Source: Apiosordaria backusii (taxonomy: Eukaryota > Ascomycota > Sordariomycetes > Sordariales > Lasiosphaeriaceae). Taken from it: DNA of 64,000 nt. The first letter of the stretch is position 1. The number at the start of each line of letters is the position of its first letter. The stretch spans positions 248,001-312,000 of the forward strand of contig JAUKTV010000012.1 in NCBI GenBank assembly GCA_030549205.1. The letters run 5' to 3'. The notes below the pieces were generated by a model. The model searched no databases. It was not told where the DNA came from and was given only the letters and a program-made list of their open reading frames with translations. Below, piece by piece: positions 20,573 to 32,495 of the stretch. The position numbers and the translations under genes are program-made.

Positions 20573-21376
20573 ATATATATATTTAGAAATATAAAATATA
20601 TATATTTAAAAATATATATATAAATAAAAATAATAAAGATATTTATTTCTCTAATTATATTACAAGCCTCTAATAATAAAGGTTATTACTAGCCATTACC
20701 TTTTAATTTACCCAGTATTAAATAAGGTCCTTTTTAGTAATAAACTACATATAATAATCGTTATTACTTTTAAGGTTCAGTGGTATATATACAAGACGTA
20801 ACACACAGATGCTCACGATTAACATAATAGTATCTTTAGGCTATTTAATATAGCTATTAGACTGGCTACTTAATCTATTAGGCCGTCTTATCCTTTACAA
20901 TCATTACCGCAATATCGATTAACTTCGCTAACCAGTCTTCTACCTTATCCTTCTTTTTAAAAGCTTTCTTCTAAATCGTTTTATTATTAATCTAATACCT
21001 TAGCTTAAGACTGATTAAATCCTATCTGAATTAATAGAGGTTGATATATTAGGTATAAAATAAAGTAACGACAGTATATATAGCCAACTCTTTAGTAAAG
21101 GCGACGCTTATATTCTATTTGTTACTGTCTTTCTTTAGTATAGCCATTATAATATCAGTAAATTTAAGGTACTTATAGCGATCCAGCCTCAGGATCTTAT
21201 ACTTATAGGCTTTTAGTATAATTATATACTACTATTATATCAGTACTATCTTTCAGTCATTAAGTCATATAGGACAGACCTATACTTAATACTATAAGTA
21301 GTCAATCAAGTCTTAATATAGTAGGTAGTATAGGAGAGGAATATAGTAAGTAATGTAGGAGAGGAATATAGTAAGT
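20573..21376. repeat. RIP-mutated spacer between copia copies A and B
   Basis: No gene is supported. The first 80 bp are (AT)n. From 20690 the sequence is degenerate with no recognisable protein. From 21331 a 25-bp unit (TAGGAGAGGAATATAGTAAG core) is tandemly repeated and continues after element B at 28988, which shows that B landed inside this array. Together with 1967-3967 and 28984-30093 this is the oldest layer of the insertion. Confidence 0.6.
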
Positions 21377-22209
21377 TATTGGAATAGGTATGGCAATTAC
21401 AGGCCTAAGAGCCCTGTAATTAGTGCTTATACACTAGCTTACAGTGCAGCAAAAGTCTTATGCATAATACCTATAGCTCAGTGCTGGGGTACTAGAATAC
21501 AGCACCTTATAAGTACTGTAAAATAGAAATATAGTAAGTAAACAATTGTATTGTAGTGCTAGCCTTCTATAAATCCACTGTAATAATCTCTATAGTAGGG
21601 TTCGTACTCGACCTTTACTATATACCTACCGACTAACGTACAGTGCCTTATATACTCTAGTAGGTAAATAGGCTAAAGTACAACTTAATTAACCCTAAGG
21701 TTTATTAAATCCTATAAACCACTTACTAAGCCCTCTATAGCTTCCGACCTATAGAGCCTACAGGTCTATAATTTAATATAGTAATAATATACTTACTTAA
21801 CTATAGGCCTACTAATTCTTAATTAATTTAGTTAACTTAGTAGTTAGCTATAAATCTTATAAGCAGCTAAGTTAGTATAGTTTACAGCTCTTTAAAAATC
21901 GACTTACAGCTATATAAAAGGGCCGTAAAACCAAGCACCTTTAATTTAAAGTATAGGTTAATGTAAGGTTAGGGTTAGGCCACTTATATTACCTATAGTA
22001 GTAGGCCTTAATAGCTTAAATATAAAATTACAGGCAGTTTAGCCTACTAATTAGTAGGATATAGGCCTTTAAATAGCCCTACAGTAAAGTAAAGTACCAG
22101 GTAAATACCGGGTAATTAATAGATAGGCTTTTTAATTTAAACTTCTACTATATAATATAATAGTAACTACCTATTATAAACTTAAGCCTTATAGAGACCT
22201 AGTTTAATA
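21377..22209 (-). repeat. 3' LTR of copia element B
   Basis: 833 bp in reverse orientation relative to the element A LTRs, preceded by the TSD TAAGT. It ends CCTAGTTTAATA and is followed by the complement of the polypurine tract. Confidence 0.88.
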
Positions 22210-25200
22210 TCCCTTCTTTACTTATAGTAAATAGTAAGCTTAGATTTAAATCTAAAGTCTAATATAATAAGCTAAAACTAATAAACTAACTAATTAATTA
22301 AAAAACTAAAATATACAGTATATAAAGCATTAAGGCCTATATATTTAAGCATTAAGCAATTACTTTTATAAGCTAAATTATAAAGGAAAATTAAATATAA
22401 AGAAGGTGGTTTTCTAATCTATTCTTTTACTAACTTTTCCTTTATAGGCCTATTCTTTAAACTTAAAAGACCTATAAAGGTTTTAAATTTTTAATTAACC
22501 AGTAATCTAGTTAGTCTATTAGTTAGTATTTATTTAATATTTAAGTAATTAATAGTAACCTATAATACCTTAACTTACTCCTTAATCTAATAGTATTTTA
22601 ATAATATATACTTAGTATAATTATAAAAGACTAAGTTATAGGTAATAATTATAAAGCTAATATTATTATTATATAAAAAGGTAAAGCTTACTAAAGTATA
22701 CTTTAACTCTTTATAAACTCTTTTAATCTATAAAGCCTTATAAATAGTTTTAATAAATACGTCGGTTTTAGCCTTTAAAGTAAAGAGGCTTATAGTATTA
22801 GCCTTCTTTAATTTTTAGTTTATAGAGCTTCCGGCTACTTTAAATATAAAGCTATAAATAGATTTTAAGACCTTTAAGTTCCCTATAAAGTCTAAATTTA
22901 TAAAGTCTATAAATACTATAGTACCTTCCTTTTCAATAAATCTAATAGTATAACTATAAGTAATTATTAAATTCTCTATACTATTTAAATACTTTAAAAA
23001 GTTTTTAATAGTATTTAAGCTTATTATAATAGGTTACTATATACTTTTTAAAAACTACTATACTATAAAAGCAATATCAGGCTTTATTTAAGTTATTAAA
23101 TATATTATAGTACTTACTATATACTAAAATAGTATATAATTTAACTTACTTATAAGGCTTTTTTTAATTTAAAGTCTTTATATTAAACTACTATTTTAAA
23201 CTATAAAGGAATTAGTATTTTATAGCTATTTTTAAAGTTAAAGGTCTTAATTGCCTTCTATATATATTAAGCTTAACTAAGCTATAGAAAAAAGCAATAC
23301 TTATTCTTTATTATTTAAACCTTTAAAAAGAAAGAAGCCGGCTTTCTATCTTTTATCGGATAGACCTTATTTAAGCTTTTTTTAAACCGTTAAATATAGG
23401 CTTTATTAAAGCTTATAATTAAACAATTATTAATATAGGTTACTATAAAAATCTTAACCTTAGGATTATAGAAAATAGTAAAGTTAGAAATTAGCACTAT
23501 AAAACCCTCTTCTTTTAATAGCTTAGTAAGTTTAGCTTACTAAAGTCTAAAGCTTTACTTTAAGCTATATAGAGCTTTAAAAAAATAAATTATTTAACTA
23601 GTTTTAAGCTTAAAGCTATATCTATATAGTTTAGCTTTAATAGCTAAGTCTATTAATTAATAAAACTTATAAAAGCCTTTAAATATAGTTATATAATTCT
23701 CCTCTTTTAAATAGCTATTAAGAAATACTTTTATAAAATCGATCTACTTTATTTCTTAATTTAATAAAACCGTTATAGTTAGCAATATATACTAAGTAAG
23801 TAATATAATAATAAAGGCAAAGGTCTTTATAAAATCTAAGCTTTTCTTTTATAAAAATCCTTTAATAACTAGCCTAGCCTTAAACTTTAAAAGCCTATTT
23901 TCTTCATCGGTCTTTTTATATAGTATTAACTTACTAATTAATAACGTACAGTCTTTAAAGAAAGTACCTTAAAAAGAAACTTAAAGGTTCTTTAATTAAC
24001 TATTTACTTAAATTTACTATATATAGCCTTTAGCCAATAGGATTTTTTAAGGTTCTTTAATACTTATTTTAATATTTAAAGTAATAAACTAATATTAAAA
24101 AACCTTTAAATACCCTATAGTAATAAGCCTTAACTTTAATTAATATTAATTTAATAAATTAGCTAGTACCTATTTTAATATCTTTATTTACATTTAAATA
24201 TAGTTCTTCTACTTTTATTAATAAATAGTCTTTAATAGAAGGTTCTAAGCTAACCTTAAAGCCTATAATAGGCCTATTAAAAAGCTTTAAGCTACTATCG
24301 ATTATAGCTTTTTAAATAGTAAGCCTACTAATTAGCTTATTATTAAAGAATTTTTCAGTATTAGCTTATTAGTTAATTTACAAACTTAATCGGCCGACTA
24401 AGTCGTATTTAAAGTATAAATCGCTATCTTTATTTACTAATTATAATAGCTTTACCCTCCTTTAGCCTAAATCCCTTTTTAAAATGGCAGTAATACTTTA
24501 AATTACAATAAGTTCGTTTACTATATTTATAAAAGAAGATTTTACTATTATCCTTTTAACCGGTATCTATACTTAATAAGTCTTACTTTTAAAAATAGCT
24601 AGTAACTTACTAAGCTCTATATAAGCCTATAGCTTTAAAGCTTTAAACTTTTTTTTAACTAAAATAAAAAGCTTTATAAAGAAGCCTATAGTTTTAAATT
24701 AGCTTAAGTTTAACTTATAAAAAAGGGAAAGCTTTAATTTATTATAGAACGTTTAATAAGAAGTTAAGTCCCTATTATTAACTACTATATAGTTAACTAA
24801 TTTAAGTATTATAGGTACTATATAGCATTATAAATACTAAAGAAGCTATAATAATACTATTATAGCCTATAACTGGTTTAAAAATACTTTAATAGAACGT
24901 TTAATTAGGCCATTTTATTTATAAATATAAAGCTTAAAAGTAGAAAATTTAACACTTTTAATAGAAAACCAGGCCTATAATTTATAGTTAATTTCTTTCT
25001 TACCGTTATAGTAAAAATAAATAGAATACTTATTATAATAGTTCTTTAGACCTTTAAAAAAGCCTTTTATAGTACTTAATATAGTTAGTCTTTTAATATT
25101 TAGCAAATAAAAGGCCTACTTAAATTAGGATTTTCAGTCTATTAAAATTAACACTATAGGAAGCCTATTATAGAATATAGGCTTAATTTTAAAAGTATTA

Positions 25201-28144
25201 CTTTTAATAGAACTTAAGGCCTTAAAAGGGTTTAGAATAGTAAAAAATTAAAGCCTTCTTACTGCCTTAACTTTATTATAGGCTAAGTATTAAAAATCTA
25301 CTTCTTTTATTTAATTTAAGTTTAAAAGTTTAATAGTAATTTTACTGGTCTTTTTTAACAGTATTAGGCCTATATAACCTAACTTAATATACTATTTTAG
25401 TACTATTTAAAGTAATTTACTATAATAGTCTATAGTAGTATTAAGGATATTTTTAATAACCTCTTTAAATATATAGCCTCCTTAAGCCTTTTTTTAATTA
25501 AATAAGCTAAGGTTACTTAAACTATTAAGGCCTTCTATAAACTAATAAAGCTTTTTAATAAGTCTGCCTTAACTAGATTTTTTAAAACCGAAATTACTTA
25601 AGCTATTAAAGCCTTCTATAAGCTAATAGAGCTCTATTCCTTTAAGTATACCCTAGCTTTAGCCTTTCTTATAACTAAACTTAAACCTTTTAAGCCTATA
25701 AGGCTTTACCTTTCAGACATCCGAATTAAAGCTAATAGCACTATTGCTATTTAACTCTATAGGCTTATTATTAGGCCTTTAAAGGTTTAAATCGACCTTT
25801 AAATAGCTATCCTTTTAAAATAAAGGCCTATTAAAAAGCTCTACTACTAATTTTCGCTTTTAATTAATAATGTTAAAACTTACATTATAGTAAATAATAG
25901 GCCTTTCTATCCTTTATAATTTTAAAAAAAAGCCTAAAGCTTTAAAATTAAATACCGTTATTAAAGCCTTATTAAGCCTATATAGTATTTTCTTTTTAAC
26001 CTAACCGTTAATCTTATAGTATAGTATACTATTAAAAAGGTTAATATTAAATTAAGGAATATATAGAGCATTTTTAAACTTAAGCTTAATATATTTAAAA
26101 GGTTCTTTCTATAAAAGTACTATAAATATAGCAGTTCTAAAGCCGTTAAGTATTAGAGGACTTTTTTCTATATAAATTATCCTTAATAAGCTATTATTAG
26201 GCTTATAGTTAGTAAACCATTTTCGATTATTAATAATATAGTTAGTAGACCTAATATTATATAAAAGGGCATCTTTTAAAGAAAGTACTGTTAAGGCCTT
26301 ATCTTTAGTACTTTTAATACCTTTAGTAGGCCTTATAGGTATTATATAAATACCTTCATTACTATCGTTATTATTAAAGTCTTTAAAAACCCTTAAAGCT
26401 AAATTATAAAAGCTTACTATATAGGTAAATAAATCTTTAGCTTTAAGCCTTTTTTTAAGGCCTTTAAGCCTTTTAAAGCCTTTTTTCTTTTTCTTTTAAA
26501 AAAAGCTACTAAAGCTATTAAGGCTACTATTACTATTACTTTTAAGCTTTTTATTTAAAAAGACTTTCTTTTTAGTACCTTTATAAAAGCCTTCTTTACT
26601 TTTATAGGCTATACTTTTAATAGCAGTAAAGGCTAAAATATACTATTCTTCTAATAGGTCTACTATTAAAAAGCTTAGGTTAATAATATCTATATCTTAG
26701 CCTAGCATTTTAGCAGTTTATATAGTATTCTATTATCTTTTAGCTTACTATAGAAAGCTCTTTTCTATAGCTTATAAGTATTGATTTACTTAATCTATAA
26801 CCTAAAGGTTAATGCTGGCTAATATAAGCTAACTAACTATATTAAAGAATTTAATATTAAAGTCTACTAAAGAACCTATAAATTAGTGGAAGTTTAGAAA
26901 GTAGTATTTCCAATAGAGATTTCTTTACTATAATTTAACACTATAAAAATACCTCTATATAAGTAGTTTATAGACTTTAATAAGGTTTATTTACTATAAA
27001 ATAGAAGCCTAAAGGCTTAAGACTATACTATTTCGAAGTAATATTAACAGTAAGGTCTATTTAATATTACTCCAGTAAACTACTACAATAGGGTCCTCTA
27101 TAAAAGTAGCTATATCGATAATATATAGTATAATATTTAAGCCTTATTTTTATAGATTAAAATTCTTAAGGCCTATAAGCCTTTAGTTAGTAAGGAATTT
27201 GTAAACCTTTTTAGTTATCTTAATAGTAATAGTAGTATAAAGGACCTTAATAGAACTACTATTAACCTTAAACCTTAGTTAGTAGGCTACTATAGCTTTT
27301 TAATATATAGCTTTAGTTATTATTAAAGGAATAGTTATAGTGGCCTTAGGCCTATTTAAAGTACTTTAAGCTACTATTAAAAGCTTAATCTACTTTACTA
27401 CTTTAATTATAGTACTTTGTAACTATTAAATCTAGGCCTTTTACTTCTTTAGTTAAATAGTAAAGGCCTATATATAGTAAGAATCCACTAATTCTTCCCC
27501 CTTAAAAGACCCTTACTTAGGCCTAGTATTTTGTATTTTTAAATCTATAGAAGGCTTAGTATATTTACTGTTAAAGCGTTCTATAGGGCTTTAAGATCCT
27601 AGCCTAATACTGTTTTTAATTAAGGCTTTAGTTATAGTTTGCTTATATAATAAGAAGGCTAGGTCTATAGTACTTAAAAGCCTTAAAAGATAAGCTCTAT
27701 TTTATATAGTAAATTACTGTAACCACTAATAGTAGTAATAACTAAAAAGGTCGCTTTACCTTCTTACTTTTTTACCTACTTTTAGGATTTATAAAACTAC
27801 CTACTTAACTATAGTTAAAATAGAAGGCTATTTCTAGCTTTTATAAACTTATAGCTTATAGACCTTTAGTACCTTATTAGGCCTAATTTTTATATACCTT
27901 ATAGTATAATAAATTCAATAGTAAATATAAATTTAAACCTTATAGGCCTCCGGAAAACCTAATAAAGTAAGGTAAGCCTAATATTTACCTTAAAACCTTA
28001 CCTTAATAAATAGGCTTTAAAATTAGTGATTTTATAGCCTACTTATAGTACAGTCTACAATGGCTAAAGCCGTTATTTATAGAAGGCTCTAAGCTTAAGC
28101 TTATAAGCTTATAACTTAACTAAATATCTTCTAAGCTTATAACC

Positions 28145-28978
28145 TATTAAAATAAATATAGCCAATTACAGGCCTAAAGGCCCTATAATTAGTACTTACA
28201 TACTAGCTTATAATATAGCAGAAGTCTTATATATAATACCTATAGCTTAGTACTAAGATACTAAAATATAGTACCTTATAAATACTGTAAAATAAAAACA
28301 TAGTAAGTAAATAATTGTATTATAGTACTAACCTTCTATAAATCCACTATAATAATCTCTATAGTAGGGTTCGTACTTAACCTCTACTATATACCTACCA
28401 ACTAATATACAGTACCTTGCATACCCTAGCAGGCAAATAAACCAAAGTACAGCTTAATTAACCCCGAAGTTTACTAAGCCCTATAAACCACTTACCAAGC
28501 CCTCTATAGCTTCCGACCTACAGGGCCTACAGACCTATAATTTAGTATAGTAATAATATACCTACTTAACTATAGGCCTACCAATTCTTAGCCAATTTAG
28601 CCAGCCCAGTGGTTAACTACAGGTCTTACAGGCAGCTAAGTTAGTATAGTTTACAGCTCTCTAAAAATCGACTTACAGCTATATAAAAGGGCCGCAAAAC
28701 CAAGTACCCCCAACCCAAAGTGCAGGTCAACGTAAGGTTAAGGTCAGGCCACTTATACTGCCTACAGTAGTAGGCCTTAATAGCCTGAATATAAAATTAC
28801 AGGCAGTTTAGCCTACTGGTTAGCGGGATGCAGGCCTTTAAATAGCCCTACAGTAAAGTAAGGTACCAGGCAAGTGCCAGGTAGCTAACAGGTAGGCTTT
28901 CCAACTTAAGCTTCTACCACATAGTATAATAGCAGCCACCCACTGTAAACTTAGGCCTCACAGGGACCTAGTTTAACA
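28145..28978 (-). repeat. 5' LTR of copia element B
   Basis: 834 bp in reverse orientation. Its right two thirds (about 28380-28978) keep near-original GC and CA/TG dinucleotides, so it is the least RIP-mutated of the four LTRs together with 3968-4801. It ends GTTTAACA and is followed by TAAGT. Confidence 0.88.
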
Positions 28979-28983
28979 TAAGT

Positions 28984-30093
28984 AATATAAGAGAGGAATA
29001 TAGTAGGTAATATAGGAAAGGAACAGTAAAGAAGAGTAAATAGGATCCTTTTTAACCTTATATAGGCGCTAGTGCCTGGCCTTAACGTAAGCCAGCAAGG
29101 AAGTTATTAGCGTAGTTATAAGCAATTTAGTAATAAAGGAGGTGTCGGGAAGGTTTAGCTATAATGTCATTACATAAGCTTATTATTGAACTCGACAGTG
29201 GAAGGTTCAGCTATATAACAAGTACATAACAAATACATAATAATTACATGACTATGACAGTAGGCAGGCCCCAAGCAGTTTAAGTGGTATACCAGATCAG
29301 CTGTAAAGAGAACCAACGCCGGGTGTAGCGTTGTAAAAGAAATTTTTTTTGGAAGCTCCACTTCTTAAAGAGACAATCGTTATTACTATAATAATACCTA
29401 TTAATATTAAATAGTATTTTTTTATTTACTTTTTCATTTTTTTTCTTTTTATTATATAAATCGTTACTTATATACTTAACATTTAAGTATATATTAAAAA
29501 ATACTTCCTTTTTAATTTATCTTCTTATAATTAATAATAAAAAAGCCCGAAAGATATTTAACAATAAACTTAAACTATACTTTAATTATATAAAGTATAT
29601 AAAATATAAGAATAAAATAACTATATATTATTATATTATAACCCAATACTATATATCTATTAATATATTCACTAATGTATCCATGAATATATCCATTGAT
29701 ATATCTACTAATATATTAGTAATATATCTACTAATATATCTACTAATATATCTACTAATATATCTACTAATATATCTACCAATATATTTACCAATACATA
29801 TACTAATATATATACTAATATATATACTATTACTATATATAACCTTAATATATATTACTAATAACCCTTATAATACCTATAATTATTGTACTAATTAGTA
29901 CTAATTTAGTACTAATTCGTACTAATTGTACTAGCCAAGGACTAGTATTTCGTACTTGTTTAGACTAAAATAGGCCCTTAGTACTAGTATTTAGTCCTAG
30001 TATTACTAGTACTAGTACGGCCTTCGTACTAGGCTAGCCTAGTCTAGTACTAGTATAGGTCCCATACTAGACTAGACTAGACTAATCCCAACC
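28984..30093. repeat. RIP-mutated right flank of the transposon nest
   Basis: No gene is supported. It begins with the continuation of the 25-bp array (28988-29036), then a moderately mutated stretch to 29370, including TGTCGGGAAGG near 29143 after an AAAGGAGG purine run, which resembles an LTR start. Very AT-rich DNA and a 12-bp minisatellite (ATATCTACTAAT, about 29697-29790) follow. Positions 29890-30085 are CTAG/TACTAG-rich and resemble 3395-3520 in direct orientation. The transporter resumes at 30094. The frame at 29683-29898 is only the translated minisatellite. Confidence 0.6.
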
Positions 30094-30735
30094 CTGATTA
30101 CTGTGCCGTTGCTGGTGCTATTCTGACCAAGACCGGCCGCTACAAACCCTTGCACTGGGCGGGATTTGGCATCTTGGCCGTCTCCTGCGGGCTGTTCTCA
30201 ACCATGTCTCCCTCCACCCAGACGGTGGCCTGGGCCTGGTTTCAAATCCTTGCCGGCATTGGTATCGGGTTTCCCCTGACAACACAACTTCCAGCCATTC
30301 AGGCAGTGCTTCCAGAGTCCGACACGGCCATATCGACAAGCACATACTCGTTCATCCGGTCGTTTGGCTTTGTTTGGGGCGCCACTATTCCCTCTATCAT
30401 CTTCACAGTCGGGTTGATGCCACGCTGGGGTCTGTGAATGATGCTCAAGTGAGACTGTGAGAGCCTCTCTTGCGAACGGAGGCGCATACAGCTATGCGCC
30501 GCAGGTTCGCCACCTGACCGGTCCGATTCTTGAGCAGACCCTTGATGTGTACCGCGGCGCGATGCAAGTGGTCTGGCTGGCAGGTCTTGGATTTGCTTTG
30601 TTCGGGTTCTTGTTGGTGTTCTTGGAGAGGCATGTCGACATGCGTGTCACTTTGGAGACGGAATTCGGACTGGAAGAAAGGCCAAAACGAGGAGATAGCC
30701 AAGCTCAAAATGAAGAAGCAATGAAACCCAGCTGA
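30094..30735 (+). pseudogene. MFS transporter, piece 3 of 3 (C-terminal helices)
   Basis: Reading CTGATTACTGTGCCG gives LITVPLLVL, which continues the VL-end of piece 2. A small deletion or frameshift then leads to AILTKTGRYKPLHW, FQILAGIGIGFPLTTQLPA and SFIRSFGFVWGATIPS, all typical DHA14 positions. A further frameshift near 30425-30470 separates this from RASLANGGAYSY and the last helix, GLGFALFGFLLVFLERHV, ending at TGA 30733-30735. Base composition is normal and the helices are well preserved, so inactivation is evolutionarily young. It belongs with the pieces at 70 and 1187. Confidence 0.85.
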
Positions 30736-31031
30736 GTTGCTGTTGGAGAGGTAGAGGCTGAATATGTGGATACCTTATCCTGAGTAAATGAATATCGAGC
30801 ACTGGTAGTTGCCAACACTCCACCAAGACTTCCCAGCCTCATATGGTAGACACATACCACATACTGTTTAACAAAGTGATCACTTGCTATCTTAGAGGCT
30901 GAAGCCGAGTGAGCGTGGTTGTCGCGATGAAGTCCTTTGACAGTTGGAGCAAAGTAGGTATCAAGGCTGGAGCGATGCCGTTGCAGAAAAAAGTAGACGA
31001 TTGATGTCCCGTGAGGCTACTTGGCTACTAC

Positions 31032-32495
31032 CTAGCTGGACGACACACCCGTGACCTCGAAGGTCTGGACCATCTTCTTCTCAAACCTCGACCAAAACTT
31101 TGTCCCGCTGAGCTGAGTATCGCTATGCTCAGCATAGCGACTCCCACTCCCAATCTGCGTCGCCCACCTCTTGATCGTCGATCCATTCGACCCAGCCGCG
31201 CCAAACCTGCTCAGATCAAAGTTGATGTACTGCGCGTCCCCCCAGTTAACAGCCACAATAACCAGCTTCCGCGCCTGTTGATCATATGCCGCCACCGCAT
31301 AATCGCTCCCAGCATCCAAAATCCTCATCCCCGGCCTGATATGCCTCGCAAACTGCGCCAAAACAAAATACTTTTGATTCGCCTGCCCAACCGTCTTCCT
31401 GTCATTATCCGCCTCGATCAACCCCCACCCACCCCCATCCAGAACCTGCCAGTACACCCACGCAGTCGGTCGCAACCACCGCATATCTAACAGCAGGTTA
31501 CTCACCAGCCTCTCCCCCGTCGCATCCTCCTCGCCATACTCACTCTGCCAAAGCCTTTTCCCAGCTCTCGAAACAAGCTCATACAGCGCGTCCCTTTTGC
31601 CTCCAGAGTATTGATACCCATGCACATTCACCCTCGCAATCTGCCCCATCGCCGAGTTGCCGGATAGTCTGTTTAGTGTCGTGACCGCCTCATCGTAGTG
31701 GCTCTCATCCGAAGCAGAGATAATCGTCTGCTGCAAGCCGCGATTGTTCAGCTCGCTCCGTAAATGATTTATCACGCTTGCCTGTGTGCTCGCCTCAAAA
31801 TGACACCCCTCTTGCGTGCCGGTTTTACCGTTCCACCAGTTGGCGGAGGGCTCGTTGAAGGGGTCGACGGACTGGAACTTCACCCCCCAGTTGTCAGCGG
31901 CGTATTTGGCTATCGTCGCCAAATACACCGCGTGCTGTTGGTAGTTCCAGCTCTGCAGGTTATCACTTTTTCCGTCGTCTGACCCAGACGGGTTGTGGTT
32001 TTTGCACATCCACCACATGGGGGAATTGGAAAACAACTCCAGAATGTTTGCGCCGCGGGAGGCGGCTTTGGAGAGCATGGCGCGCTGATTGGGGTCGGCG
32101 GACCACTTCCAGCTTGGGGAGGATGGGTCGGAGGAGGTCCAGTCGAGCCAGAAGCCTTCGACTTGACGGGAGGGGATCATCTTTGGGGAGACGACCATGC
32201 GGGTGCTGGAGTTGATGGTGTTGGTGGAGGAAGCGCCGGCGTTGTACCGGGCGATGGTGAAGCCTAGGCCTGGGAGGGATTGCCCCTGAAAAGAGGTGGT
32301 TTTGAGGGTGAAGAAGATGTCGGCTAGGTCGTCGCGTTGACCGAAGGCGGCGGCCCACCAGGCTAGGGAGGTGCCCCAGCCTTCCCAGGTGCCGCGGTTG
32401 GAGGTGGCATCGATTACGGTGGTGAGATCGGCGAGGGTGGTGGTTGTTAGGAGGGCGAGGCCGGTCGTGAGGTAGAGGAGGGTTGGGGGGCCCAT
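31032..32495 (-). CDS. GH30 endo-beta-1,6-galactanase, secreted
   Basis: The 487-residue intronless gene starts at the ATG at 32495, giving a signal peptide (MGPPTLLYLTTGLALLTTTTLA), which an upstream in-frame GTG would not. The mature protein fits glycoside hydrolase family 30, fungal endo-beta-1,6-galactanase type: GWGTSLAWWA near residue 40, DPFNEP with the likely acid/base E215, and LWQSEYG with the likely nucleophile E319, then a beta-sandwich C-terminal part. Such enzymes cleave beta-1,6-galactan side chains of plant arabinogalactan proteins outside the cell. The gene is convergent with the broken transporter and divergent from the gene at 33838. Exact substrate is inferred from family resemblance. 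Confidence 0.88.
   Translation of the reverse strand: MGPPTLLYLTTGLALLTTTTLADLTTVIDATSNRGTWEGWGTSLAWWAAAFGQRDDLADIFFTLKTTSFQGQSLPGLGFTIARYNAGASSTNTINSSTRMVVSPKMIPSRQVEGFWLDWTSSDPSSPSWKWSADPNQRAMLSKAASRGANILELFSNSPMWWMCKNHNPSGSDDGKSDNLQSWNYQQHAVYLATIAKYAADNWGVKFQSVDPFNEPSANWWNGKTGTQEGCHFEASTQASVINHLRSELNNRGLQQTIISASDESHYDEAVTTLNRLSGNSAMGQIARVNVHGYQYSGGKRDALYELVSRAGKRLWQSEYGEEDATGERLVSNLLLDMRWLRPTAWVYWQVLDGGGWGLIEADNDRKTVGQANQKYFVLAQFARHIRPGMRILDAGSDYAVAAYDQQARKLVIVAVNWGDAQYINFDLSRFGAAGSNGSTIKRWATQIGSGSRYAEHSDTQLSGTKFWSRFEKKMVQTFEVTGVSSS

Larger units (their letters stand above)
21377..28978 (-). mobile_element. Copia-type LTR retrotransposon B, inverted, RIP-mutated, uninterrupted
   Basis: This is the second copy of the element A family, in opposite orientation, with LTRs at 28145-28978 (5') and 21377-22209 (3') and the TSD TAAGT (21372-21376, 28979-28983). 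The body is the reverse complement of A's body with different RIP mutations and lacks the three insertions found in A, so it supplies the empty-site sequence for each. No open frame survives. With A it forms a 7.6-kb inverted repeat around an 0.8-kb spacer. Confidence 0.9.

Noticed and set aside
29683..29898. 71-codon hydrophobic frame (IYLLIYLL repeats)
   Set aside because: A direct translation of the 12-bp AT minisatellite. Not a membrane protein.
29960..30060. CTAG-rich block as a CRISPR-like array
   Set aside because: Irregular palindromic simple sequence without constant spacers, in a eukaryotic context.
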